DNA of 64,000 nt from Botryosphaeria dothidea. Its lineage: Eukaryota > Ascomycota > Dothideomycetes > Botryosphaeriales > Botryosphaeriaceae. Where the stretch lies: NCBI GenBank assembly GCA_011503125.2, contig WWBZ02000051.1:2790001-2854000 (forward strand). The letters run 5' to 3'. The notes below the pieces were generated by a model that had not been told where the DNA came from, did no database searches, and worked only from the letters and a program-made list of their open reading frames with translations. A program made the position numbers and the translations under genes. Positions 10,100 through 19,683 of the stretch are shown here, piece after piece; the first letter of the stretch is position 1; every line of letters begins with the position of its first letter.

Positions 10100-13000
10100 T
10101 GCGCAATGATATGATGCAAGTACCTTCCAGGGGCAGAGTACGAGTATCTGTTGTGGTTTCATAAGTGATAGATGTTGATCTTGGGAGTGTTCCTGTGGTG
10201 TTTTTGATCAGAACGGCTGCTTGGCAAGGGGTGTGCTTCGATGCTTACATCCACTGCACGGAAGGTCGATGTCGAGGGAGAAAAGGAGCAGAAAAAGTTG
10301 CGCGAGACCTGGCCATGAGCGTTTGGAAGTGTTGGCTGTTGATCCCCTAGTCGTACTGCAGATACCTGGTGAGTACGGCGCCGGCCAATGTGATCTGCGG
10401 CGCTGTGTATGACATGCCAATGCGCGACCGAAGTGCAGTGCTGCCTAGCTGCAAATCTAGCATCAGCCAATGAAAACTCAGTCTTGCCGTACCTTCTCTC
10501 GCCGGCCATCACTCGATTTGAACCCTGGAATTGGTCTAGCGTGTAATGGTTGATCGGCGCATGCCCCCGCTGTCTACCGGCCGGCAGTGTGCAGGGACTC
10601 TCACTGATTGGCCTTCACTGAGCGCTCGTCGCTGGGATCATAATGCTACAGCCAATTTCATAGCGGCGCAGCACGTCCTGACTTGGCCAGCGCGTCTGGT
10701 GTTCAGGCGACGACCTTTCCTTTGCCTTCGCCCGGCCTCCACTCTTCGCTGACACTTCAACATCACACCCGCGCATCCTCAACTTACTGCACATCATCGC
10801 GAGCTGCCTCAGCTCCACACAAAGCTCCTCAGATGTACAAGTCAGGGAGTAAGTACTCTAGACAGCCCTATTCAGATGCGACGCTGACCAAAGATCTTTT
10901 GACCTTCTTCACGCCCTCCGCCATCCGTCTGCAAGCATGGACACATGCTACCATCGGCGTAATCGACTGACGGCCCAGCTCACACTCTATCTCCTTGATG
11001 CCTTTCGCACCTTTATCTTCCTCCCGCTTCTTCACATCTTTTTGCGCTTCTTCATCCATGTTTTGCGCGCGGCTTCACGACTGGTATCTTCCGCGTCCTC
11101 ACTCAGGAAGATCTCAAAGTTGACCACGAGCTAGCACGAAATCCTAGAGGATGATTTATCCGCATTACCTTGCTCTGAAATAACTGCAAGTCTGCGCCTC
11201 CTCACCAAACTCCACTTTCTCAGATCAACGCCAACCAGTTTATAGCAGGGGCTCATCGTGCTACCACACGGAATCAATCTCGCCTCGCGGCTATACTTTG
11301 GCACTCATCGTGTGAGTTTACACTGATCAATCATCTCCAGATCTTTTGCTGACTGCCTATTCGTGCCTGACTTCAGGTAGACTACTTCATAAAGATCTTG
11401 CACACCCTCACCTCTCAAGATCTTGTCACCCGAGAAATTCCTTCAAGTTCCTTGCGCATCCACTTGCCCTTTCAAGACCATCTCAACACAAAGACACCTT
11501 CGTGACAAGCATGCTTATGACTTGTCGCCCCTGTTGGGACGGCCCAGAAGCTTCAGGTTAATTCCAATCAAACACTGGAGCTAAAGGCGAGTGCAAGGTA
11601 AGTCACTTTTCTATTGCATTTGTCTTTCACTTCTCTTTCTCCCCATCTTTGAACGGACGTTGTGGCAATTTGAGATGCTCGATGCGTTTCTTTCCAACGT
11701 GTCGGGCAGCTAGCCTCGTCCAAGATCAACAAATCTCTACGGAGAGTGCTATCAGGCAATGCTCAGAAAGCGGAGAGGCCGGAAAACAGAAATGTGCCGG
11801 TAGCCACGGTTTTCCGAGTACGCCATCAAACATGCCCTCGCAAAGGCGACGTCCGCAGTAGTATCTGGCTGCCGGTTGGGAAGGACCCTCCGTTGAGCAC
11901 AGCCGGACGGATCACCACTTAAACGGTGGGGCTTAGCACACATTTTTCAAGTAGAGGTTTTGAAATATAAACGAAATGTTTTATGAAATTCTTGCTCGCG
12001 GTCGCCTCCGATTCCAAACGCCAGTGAAGTTTACTTCCCATTCCTTACTGAGCCGTACATCGCACAGATTCCCCATGATTGAGCTGATGCCAAATCCACC
12101 CGCAGCGCCGCAGCAAGTGAAATACAAGCTCCACCAATTCAAGGACTACGCCATGTCGATGTCACTCTGCTCAAGATGGTCAGAGACTGCCAGATTCACC
12201 ACAGTTTCAGTCCATGTACACCATTGCTGAAATGACAGACCTTTGTCACGGCTCTCTGATCCTGCACAGTATCTGGCATTTTTGCAGCTGCAAACAAGGT
12301 CCTGAGTGAAAAGTGGTGTATTCCGAGTACGGCTCCTCTTCCCCAATGGTCATCTGTCGGAAAATATATGTGCTTCCTCAACCATGTGTCTCCCTTCTCC
12401 AGTATGCGTCTCAAAATCATACGTTGGCCTGTTTGCGAGGCGGTTGATGCGCAACCGCTTGCTTGTGAAATCCTGTGTTGCGCACGTTGGGTTGTGCAGG
12501 AAGCGCTGTTTGTTCCAGCGACGCAACGGCACACAAGGTCGGCGGGCATCTTGGTTGCGAGGGGTTGGAGCCTCGATCAGCATGACAGGCTGGAAAGGGG
12601 ACGTTGGGACGGTGCGTCTTGCGGTTCTGCAGCTGTTGGAATGTTAGAATCCTCTAGAAAAGTGGCGCTCGGGGGAGGACAGCACCGCGATGGCGATCGG
12701 TAGAGAACAGCATACATGCACTCTGCGTTGCAGATGATGCAGAGTGGTCGTGCTGAGGACAAGGGCAACCGTCTTCCTTGCGAGTGTTGCTTCATGGGAT
12801 GAGGAATTTCTGAACTTTGGCGCTGCTCGTAGCTGTCGAATCCTACTTGCTTCATGTTGATAGAGTGACGCACGTTGTCTGCCGAATGGAAGTGTCAAGG
12901 CAGAGCTACTTGTTCCGAGCGTGTTGGAGCTGCAAGATCTTGCTTGTGCGGCGCCGCTCGTGTTGGGGGCAGCATCGGAAAAGTACAGCTTTGGATTTGA

Positions 13001-13980
13001 GAAGGCAGTCACGATGAGGGCGACGTGCGCTCGAGCAGTAGAAGCCGGCTGCTGGATGTGGCGGGTTGTTTGGGCTCTTCAGAAACTGTTGGCCCGCAGT
13101 GCGCTGCGACAACCATGCCTTGCTCCACCTCCGACGGCGACGCGTATGCAATGAAGACCTGTTGCAGTTCCCTCGGGAACTTGCTGAATGCGCAGCATAT
13201 CCTTGCGTGCCTAGGGAGAGAAAACGAAGATGTAGAAGACTCTGATATCTGAAGGTAGTAACTATGGTGGCTTAAATACATGACTGTTGGGTACAAATTG
13301 GGTAGAGTTAAGGTAGTGATTGGGCAGATATTGGGTAGTGTTTTTAAGCACGGAGCAGGTTGGGTAGTAGGTAGGTGCCTGAATTGCCACCGTATGCCCA
13401 AGTAATGCCTAAACCGTTACAAGACCCTTCAGCAAAAGGCTCACCAGGGATACTTGCAGTGCGTTCCATGTCTCTTCCTCAAAGACCCGCTCCTGGAAAG
13501 TCGTTCAACGAAAAGAAAAGAGTGCCGTCGACTCGAGGTAGTGCAATACGAGCGACGGGCCAGCGAGATGATGCAGAGCATCAGAGCCCGCCAGCAATTT
13601 TCCAAAAATTTCCTCCTTGAGGGGATGAAACAGTTACTACATTGATCTGAGAGAGGCCGCACGGATGAAGGGGGAAAAAAAGAAGATTCGGAGGGTGGGC
13701 AGAACCTGAGCTTATAAAGACCTCGGGGCAAGCTAGTGGCCGTCGATCACGAGCCGCACCAGACAAGAGTATATGCACGTAGTCCCGGCATGGAAGGCAC
13801 CTGAAGATCGGCATCGCGTCTTCCGTGCAGAATTCAGGCTGCCATTGCCGTTTGCGGTCCTCGGTCGAATCATGTGTCGACCAAAATCAAAGGCAGCAGC
13901 CACTACCTGACTTCTTTGAGCATAGCCTTGCTAGTACCTGCGTCATTTCATCACGCCATGGAATACTCGAGTCTCTTTGT
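10100..13980. other. Gene-poor stretch, no supported gene
   Basis: Numerous short overlapping frames are present, but none has a family motif or a believable splice structure. A small plus-strand frame at 10937-11134 is notably hydrophobic (FIFLPLLHIFLRFFIHVL) but has no other support. A tract of TTGGGTA-like words is described separately. Confidence 0.4.
13287..13366 (+). repeat. Interspersed TTGGGTAG words
   Basis: Five copies of TTGGGTA or TTGGGCA lie within about 80 bases (starting near 13287, 13298, 13319, 13330 and 13359), separated by AT-rich spacers. This is not the usual fungal telomere unit TTAGGG and the spacing is irregular. Function unknown. Confidence 0.4.
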
Positions 13981-13999
13981 GAATGTCTGTCTTGCTTTT

Positions 14000-14038
14000 C
14001 CAGCGGGGCTTTGTCGGCGAGGCTAAGCCCCGCGCTGG
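14000..14038. repeat. GC-rich inverted repeat, potential hairpin
   Basis: The left arm CCAGCGGGGCTT (14000-14011) and right arm AAGCCCCGCGCTGG (14025-14038) can pair over 12 base pairs with a two-base bulge, enclosing a 13-base loop. It lies in a gene-poor region about 0.9 kb upstream of the next gene. It could be a regulatory hairpin or the relic of a mobile-element end; no target-site duplication was recognised. Confidence 0.45.
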
Positions 14039-14921
14039 CACGTCAGTGAGATATATAATCTCCTCTTGTGACCTCACTGCTTCCTTTTTTCCGCCCCATA
14101 GGTCCCGCGCCTCTAAAGGTGGGATCAAGGTAGGTTCGAACAATGTAGTAACTGCCCAACCAGAGGCGCGGCACAGTTTTTGGAACATTGCTGGCGAGAG
14201 CTGCTCCGCAGTGCCTCGCTGGCCCGTCACTCGTATTGCACTACCTCGAGTTGGCGGTATCTTTTCGTTGATGGACCGGCCGCGCGCTGGTCATCGAGGA
14301 AGAGATTTCTACCTCACTCAATCCGGTGAGCTTCTTCACACTTCACCGTCGAGGTAATTGTAGTTCGCTCTGTAGCCACAACACTTCACGCGCCCGCAGC
14401 ATCGAGTTGGCCCTGTCATGGAGTTCAGTCTGCTGCCGCTCGCAACGTCATCGCAGTGTTCTTCGCTGCCGGCGAGCGTGAAGTAGCTCCGCGCTCAACT
14501 CTCCAAGGATTTGGGCAGGGGGCAAATTTTTTTCATGCGACTACTGGACCCGTCCCTGGTGAGCTAGCGGCGTGAAATGTGGTGTAGCTGCGCAAATGCC
14601 TCACGGCTGATGGGCACTCGCTTCCTCTTCGGTCAGAAGTCGATGGTTCCAAACGGCCAATTGACTCCCTCCTCCTTCACTGCGCACCGCCTGCTCGTTC
14701 TCCGCACACATCCCACCCTCCCAGACACCATCCCTTTCGTGCGCGCTCTCCTGTCCACGGACGTCGCAGAACCACAGCACATCCATCTTCGCACATTCAG
14801 CCACACTCCTGCCTCCAGAACCCTCCCATCTCATCCATCCAATGTGAGCACGTCCCACGCTGCCAGTCAATCAAGAATTCGTTCTCACACCAGCCTGCAA
14901 AACCGCGGTCAAACCCTCACT

Positions 14922-15671
14922 ATGGCCCCAAACAACGGCCAATCATCCGCACAACCTGCGTGGGACACGGCATGGTCCATTCCTGCTCCCCCTGGGTCCG
15001 CTCCCCCGTCGTTCCACTGCTCGCATCACCTCCCCGTCAGCCCGCACGCCGCCCTCAAGGCATACCGTGACACTCGTCTCCGTCTTGACTACCTCTACTG
15101 CGAACTCTGTCAATCGATTATCCGCCAGATGGTGAGAGTCCAAGAGGCCGGATTGGCCCATGATAATGCAAAGATGGAGTTACAGCTTGGACAACAAAGA
15201 CGTTCTTTGCCATTGGCAGTTCAGGCCAAGCTTAATGTACTGTCTGCAGACCTACAGGATCAGAGGGAGGCCTATCTGTCCAGGAGCAACGACCTGTTCG
15301 ACCTCTCGTACGGCACAGCACAACAGGAGGAGGTGACGAGGCAGAAGACGGTTGGCTTCGTTGACCAGGCTACCATTATTTGCGGGTTGAACAAGAAGCT
15401 GGAGCAGAAGGCAAGCGAACGCCGGGGAAACATGCTGGGTCAGTCTCGCACCAACAAGGAGATGGTTCGCAGGCACGTGAAATACCAGCCCGGCAAGTTC
15501 TTTGTGGAGGACCCTTTGGACACTGCATTTGCGGGGGATAGCTTCAACTGGGACGACGCCAACATCGGTGACGGCGAGCTGCTCTTCTCAGAGAATGAGG
15601 AGAATGAACAGGATCCTCGGCCGCCGCAGCAGCAGCAGCCACGTCGTCGTCGGGTGGTGGATTCGCCGTAA
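14922..15671 (+). CDS. Unknown protein with N-terminal Cys-His-CxxC module
   Basis: A single-exon frame of 249 residues from the ATG at 14922. The frame stays open upstream to 14577, but that part is low-complexity Ser/Thr/Pro/His and reads like a leader, so I chose the internal start that follows it. The N-terminus carries Cys33, His35/His36, then Cys60 and Cys63 (YCELC), which could bind zinc. A predicted helical region follows to about residue 170. A QKTVGF and RRHVKYQPGKFF segment, an acidic stretch with Trp (FNWDDANIGDGELLF), and a Gln/Arg-rich tail (PPQQQQPRRRR) complete the protein. The same cysteine/histidine arrangement occurs twice in the next gene, suggesting a local family. No known domain recognised. 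Confidence 0.6.
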   Translation: MAPNNGQSSAQPAWDTAWSIPAPPGSAPPSFHCSHHLPVSPHAALKAYRDTRLRLDYLYCELCQSIIRQMVRVQEAGLAHDNAKMELQLGQQRRSLPLAVQAKLNVLSADLQDQREAYLSRSNDLFDLSYGTAQQEEVTRQKTVGFVDQATIICGLNKKLEQKASERRGNMLGQSRTNKEMVRRHVKYQPGKFFVEDPLDTAFAGDSFNWDDANIGDGELLFSENEENEQDPRPPQQQQPRRRRVVDSP

Positions 15672-16169
15672 ACACTTACAACTCGGGGATACCAAAGGGT
15701 GGAAAAGCATTCGGGACATCATTGAAATTTTCGTGGCTTGATACATGGAGAATTAGAAAAATAGCCAGAGCCTTTCTCTCAAGTGCAAGACGAATGTAAT
15801 GCTTTTGAGACAGGCAGATCGGAGGGATTCAGAAGGGTTTACACATAAATGAGTTGTATATCGTATTCAGGTACATCCTTCTCATAGTCTACCACAGCCC
15901 AGACCTTTCCTAAGCATCTACGAAGTATCCAACTTGAGATGAAAGAAACTCCTCATTCACCAACTCTGCAATATTGATTCTCCGGGCTGCGACGATTAGT
16001 CGAGAAGTGATGCCCATAGCTTCCCAGAATCCTGCCCACTACGCCGCCGCCCCGGCCCGCTAGATTCCAAGTTTTTCCCTCCGTTACCGCCAAACCGTCT
16101 TCTCTCTCCACTTGATCCTGGAAGCCAGTCCTTGCTCGCCATCTGCCACAAAACACCCCCGGCGCCAAT

Positions 16170-17657
16170 ATGACGCCCAGCACCAACCAAGGAGGTCTCC
16201 ATAGCGGTACTACTCCCAGCGCCGCACCTGGCCCCATTTGTCGCCCGACCACGTCAGCTTTGGCATGCCGATGTGCCCCCCTTGTCCTTGTTGGCCACTT
16301 TCCCCCTTTGCAGGTCTCCCGGAAGGTCCACGATGTCAAGCAGCTTTCATTCATCGCCGCGAACTGTTGCTTCCACCGTGTGCCGGAAAGCCCGGTCGCT
16401 GCCCATGGACTCTGTTCGAAGATTGACATCCGCACCGTCTTTTGCGATTCCTGCGTAGCTTTGATCAGTGCCCTGCTCGTTTCATACTACGCCAAGGATA
16501 CTATGGAAGAGACCAGGAAGCTCAGCGCTGAGGCTCTTGCCCATCCCGGCTTCAAGCTCGACGAGAAGATGAAGCAGGCATTGGACATGGAGTTGCGCAG
16601 GGACTACGAAACTCTCGGTCTCGCCATCCGCGACGTCAGGCGCAAGCAGCTCCAGAGGGCTGATGTCGTCTTCTCTCTTGAGAATTCCAGGCCGATCGCC
16701 AGTGTCGCCGTCCCCCGCAGCTACCAGAAAAATGGGAGCGAGGAGATGATCGAGAAAAATAACGTCCGACTCGGCTATGTCAAATCACCCGATTACGGCC
16801 GTCTGAGCCTGAACTCGTACGCTTGGATCAGGTTGCACCGATACAAAAAGGAGCGCAAGCCGGAATACTTCAAGCGTTCGACCGATGCCTACAAGCCCGG
16901 CTATCACACAGTGGAGAGGCCACTCGATACCAGCGGATGGCTCCGTACACCCTGTCGATTCTACCACTTCAAGCTCTCTGGCCGAGCCCTGCACAAGAAG
17001 CATACCAAGTACTGCTACATGAAAGTCAAATACGACGAGGACGTCCACCCCGATCTTCTTGAGGGCTTGCCTCCTCTGGACTCTTCGCCATCGGTCCCTA
17101 CATCCTCTGCCGCTCTCGCTGCCGCTCTGCTTTGCGCTGCGCTTACCTTCTCCGCCCCTCCACCGTCCTCCAACCCTTCCCAGACTGCGGTCATGTACCA
17201 GTCGCTCAACAAGTGCCACCACGAGGTTGACTCTCCGAGGATCGACGTGAACATTGGCATCGACCAGGCCGCGGTCGAGATCAAGCCACAGAGAGACATG
17301 TGTGCTCCCTGCGCCGCGCTTGCTGCTGCCGAGCGCGCATGGTATGCCGCTATCCTGGCCAAGCGAGACTCGATCCGCTCTTTGCCGTTTGGTGAAGTTA
17401 ACAGCAGGGTGTCTGCTATCCTCGCCGAGGCCGAGGTCCTGGCCAGGCGGAGGAGAGAACAGCGTCAGGTTCTGATTGAGCCTTATCTGCATTCAGCCCA
17501 GGATAGGGAGCGGCATGCTATCAAGCGTTGGAATGATCACAATACCAAGGACCCTCAGCATGACAGCAACGAGAAGGCCGAGGAGCGTGAGGAGGACATG
17601 GAGGAAGCCGAGGATGGTGAGGACAGCGCTGACGAGGTCATGGAGGAAGACATGTAG
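16170..17657 (+). CDS. Unknown protein with two Cys-His-CxxC modules
   Basis: An uninterrupted 495-codon frame. Module 1 has Cys66/Cys67-x-His69 and CDSC at 92-95. Module 2 has CHH at 349-351 and CAPC at 378-381, each followed by a helical stretch of 40-60 residues. The neighbouring gene at 14922 has the same layout. Between the modules lies a Tyr/Lys/Arg-rich region (residues about 190-290) with HRYKKERKPEYFKR. An Ala-rich hydrophobic run (about 318-330) follows it. The C-terminus is very acidic (Glu/Asp/Met). The true start is uncertain because TTTGCAG at about 16308-16314 could be an acceptor of an upstream intron. The Ala-rich joint just before a Met at residue 342 also allows two genes fused or misread as one. 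Function unknown. Confidence 0.55.
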   Translation: MTPSTNQGGLHSGTTPSAAPGPICRPTTSALACRCAPLVLVGHFPPLQVSRKVHDVKQLSFIAANCCFHRVPESPVAAHGLCSKIDIRTVFCDSCVALISALLVSYYAKDTMEETRKLSAEALAHPGFKLDEKMKQALDMELRRDYETLGLAIRDVRRKQLQRADVVFSLENSRPIASVAVPRSYQKNGSEEMIEKNNVRLGYVKSPDYGRLSLNSYAWIRLHRYKKERKPEYFKRSTDAYKPGYHTVERPLDTSGWLRTPCRFYHFKLSGRALHKKHTKYCYMKVKYDEDVHPDLLEGLPPLDSSPSVPTSSAALAAALLCAALTFSAPPPSSNPSQTAVMYQSLNKCHHEVDSPRIDVNIGIDQAAVEIKPQRDMCAPCAALAAAERAWYAAILAKRDSIRSLPFGEVNSRVSAILAEAEVLARRRREQRQVLIEPYLHSAQDRERHAIKRWNDHNTKDPQHDSNEKAEEREEDMEEAEDGEDSADEVMEEDM

Positions 17658-18079
17658 ATAGCCAGAGGAGCTTCTTGTGTGAGCAAGGAGCCTGGGGTGT
17701 GGACAAATCAGTTGTACACTGCTACGGAGGACGTCAGTGAGGAAGCTCGGCGGTTTTCATGTAGCTCATTCAAATGGAGCAGGCCGGCAGGTTAGCAGCT
17801 TTCGCTCTAGTGAGGCCAACGAGCGGGCACAGTTCTTGCACGGAATTGAATTTGCGGCCAATCAACCAGCATCCCTAGTCCCTATAGGTGATTCAATTCT
17901 CTCCCTGTGTGTGTGCGCGTCCCAAGCTCCTCCCGCTTCTATGTTTTCCACTTCACTTGCGTACCTTCGTTTCAAACCCCCACAACCTCGAATTTTGCGC
18001 ACCACAACTCTTTCAACCTGTGCTCTACGAGCAGATACATCTCTTCATTCAAACTTCCACATTCGAATACGCCTTCGTG

Positions 18080-18643
18080 ATGGCCTCCTCCTTCTCCTTC
18101 TCCTCCGCATCCTCCGCCGCCAATTCCACCGCTGCCGCTCCTGACAGCTCCGACCTCTTGTCAGATATGTCCATCCCCACCACGCCGGGCTACGAATTCT
18201 CAGATGACGATGACAGCCAAAGGGAGATCAACAACGACCCCGAAGGCTCGGATGTCGAGCCGGTGGATGAGGAGCACCACTTACAATACGCCTGGATTCA
18301 CGAGGATGAGGACGAGGACGACGAAGATCTGGAAGACTCAGACCCTGAAACAGAGATCTACGGTTGCGATGAGGGAGCCATCAACACCATCCAGCCCATC
18401 CACACCGCCCGCATCAATGCCTGGGTTCTCTCCCTCCCTGACCCTATCGAAATGGACCCTCTGCCTATCACCGACGAAAACGAGCCGACAAACGGCTTCG
18501 ACCCTGAAGATATCGCGCTCATGGATCTCCACAATGAGCTATACCGCCGCAACGAGGCGCCTGTAGAGTGGGCTGACGGTTTTGAGGAAGTGAGGAACTG
18601 GGTCGATTCGCTGCCAATCTTCTTCGATTGGGGCAGGGACTAG
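18080..18643 (+). CDS. Acidic protein of unknown function
   Basis: A single-exon frame of 187 residues from the ATG at 18080. An upstream in-frame ATG at 17888 would add a Cys/Leu/Phe-rich extension that reads like an untranslated leader. The protein starts with a Ser/Ala-rich segment, is then strongly acidic (DDDDSQREINNDPEG, EDEDEDDEDLEDSDPE), and ends with a more ordered part containing IHTARINAWVLSLPDPIEM and VEWADGFEEVRNWVDSLP. The paired Trp-containing WVLSLPD and WVDSLPI segments look like a short internal repeat. No Cys module like its upstream neighbours. Function not recognised. Confidence 0.5.
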   Translation: MASSFSFSSASSAANSTAAAPDSSDLLSDMSIPTTPGYEFSDDDDSQREINNDPEGSDVEPVDEEHHLQYAWIHEDEDEDDEDLEDSDPETEIYGCDEGAINTIQPIHTARINAWVLSLPDPIEMDPLPITDENEPTNGFDPEDIALMDLHNELYRRNEAPVEWADGFEEVRNWVDSLPIFFDWGRD

Positions 18644-19059
18644 GACGCATTTCTAGAGCTACAATACGGGCAGGCAATTACAATAACGGAATGTCTGTGA
18701 AAACTTGAACCAACCATCCGGACATGATTGTTGCTTTATGGTTGCGAAAACGTAGAATTTTTCCGTATTTGGTTCCGTATGCTATTGTCCGCAATTGACA
18801 ATACCATCTTACCTTCCAGCGTTCTTTAAATTCGAGCTCGATGGTCCGGCTCTGCCTCTTTTCCTCTCCTCAGACCAGACTTCCCTGAAAAACGTAAGAC
18901 ATTCCCTTATATCCCTGCTACTGCGCATGTGCTGACAGAGATGATGCAGGCAACACTAAAAAGACATATCTTCCCCGCCTCTCAAACAAGTACGCAACGT
19001 TCAAAATCTATGACTTCATCAGCACACTGACATCTTCCATCAACAGCAACTCCCCAACA

Positions 19060-19251
19060 ATGCCGCGCACCAGGCGTCAATGCGCAACAAAGTACGAGCG
19101 AATCGTTAACATGGGCGGCCGTCGCGCTCCCGCTTTCGGGGGACTCTCCAGAGTTGACAGCGTCCGCCGCACCGTCCAACTATGGGCTGTGATGCTGGTC
19201 ATCATTGTTTTCTTCCTCACGTGGGTCTTCTGGTATTTCGGCCAAATCTAA
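19060..19251 (+). CDS. Small single-pass membrane protein
   Basis: A 63-residue frame with a basic N-terminal half and one hydrophobic segment close to the C-terminus (WAVMLVIIVFFLTWVFWYF), typical of a tail-anchored ER or outer-membrane protein. The leader contains at least one good intron candidate (donor GTAAGA near 18894, acceptor ATGCAG near 18950) and perhaps a second (donor GTACGC near 18990, acceptor CAACAG near 19047), so the N-terminus could begin earlier than shown. Alternatively the second ATG (MGGRRAP) may be used. I cannot name the family. It is convergent with LAA1 across about 430 bases. Confidence 0.45.
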   Translation: MPRTRRQCATKYERIVNMGGRRAPAFGGLSRVDSVRRTVQLWAVMLVIIVFFLTWVFWYFGQI

Positions 19252-19683
19252 ACGGAAGATAGCTGGGAAATGGGTGATAATGGGTTGAGTCTTGCTTCTT
19301 AAGATGGAATTCATATCAGATGCCGCTTGAATCTCCCTGCCGCCGCCACTTCTCTGCTGAATATGGATATGCAGATTCGGGTACCCTTGTTCCTGATATG
19401 TGTTCTTGTGTTTGGTTGAAGCTTTGGCAACACGATCGTGTCGATCTGCGTTGCGTGACAAACAAAACTACTGAATTGATATATCGGGCTAAACAGTTCT
19501 CTTTGAGCTGGTCGCAAGGCATTGGATTGAAGCATTCGACAAGCGTGCGCCGCAATATCGGATGGACACCTACGCCAACTCAACACGGTGTATACGAATC
19601 AAAAGTTTATTAATTAAGCTACACATCTATCATTACAGCATCCATCCATCATCTTCCGATTATCATATCATCTCATTCCACAT

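Noticed and set aside
10500..10530. GGGTTCAAATC on the minus strand, like a tRNA B box
   Set aside because: The flanking bases do not form a T stem and no acceptor stem, anticodon arm or A box at proper spacing could be found.
16785..17492. 235-codon minus-strand frame
   Set aside because: Antisense shadow of the 16170-17657 gene; Val/Arg/Gly-rich without motifs.
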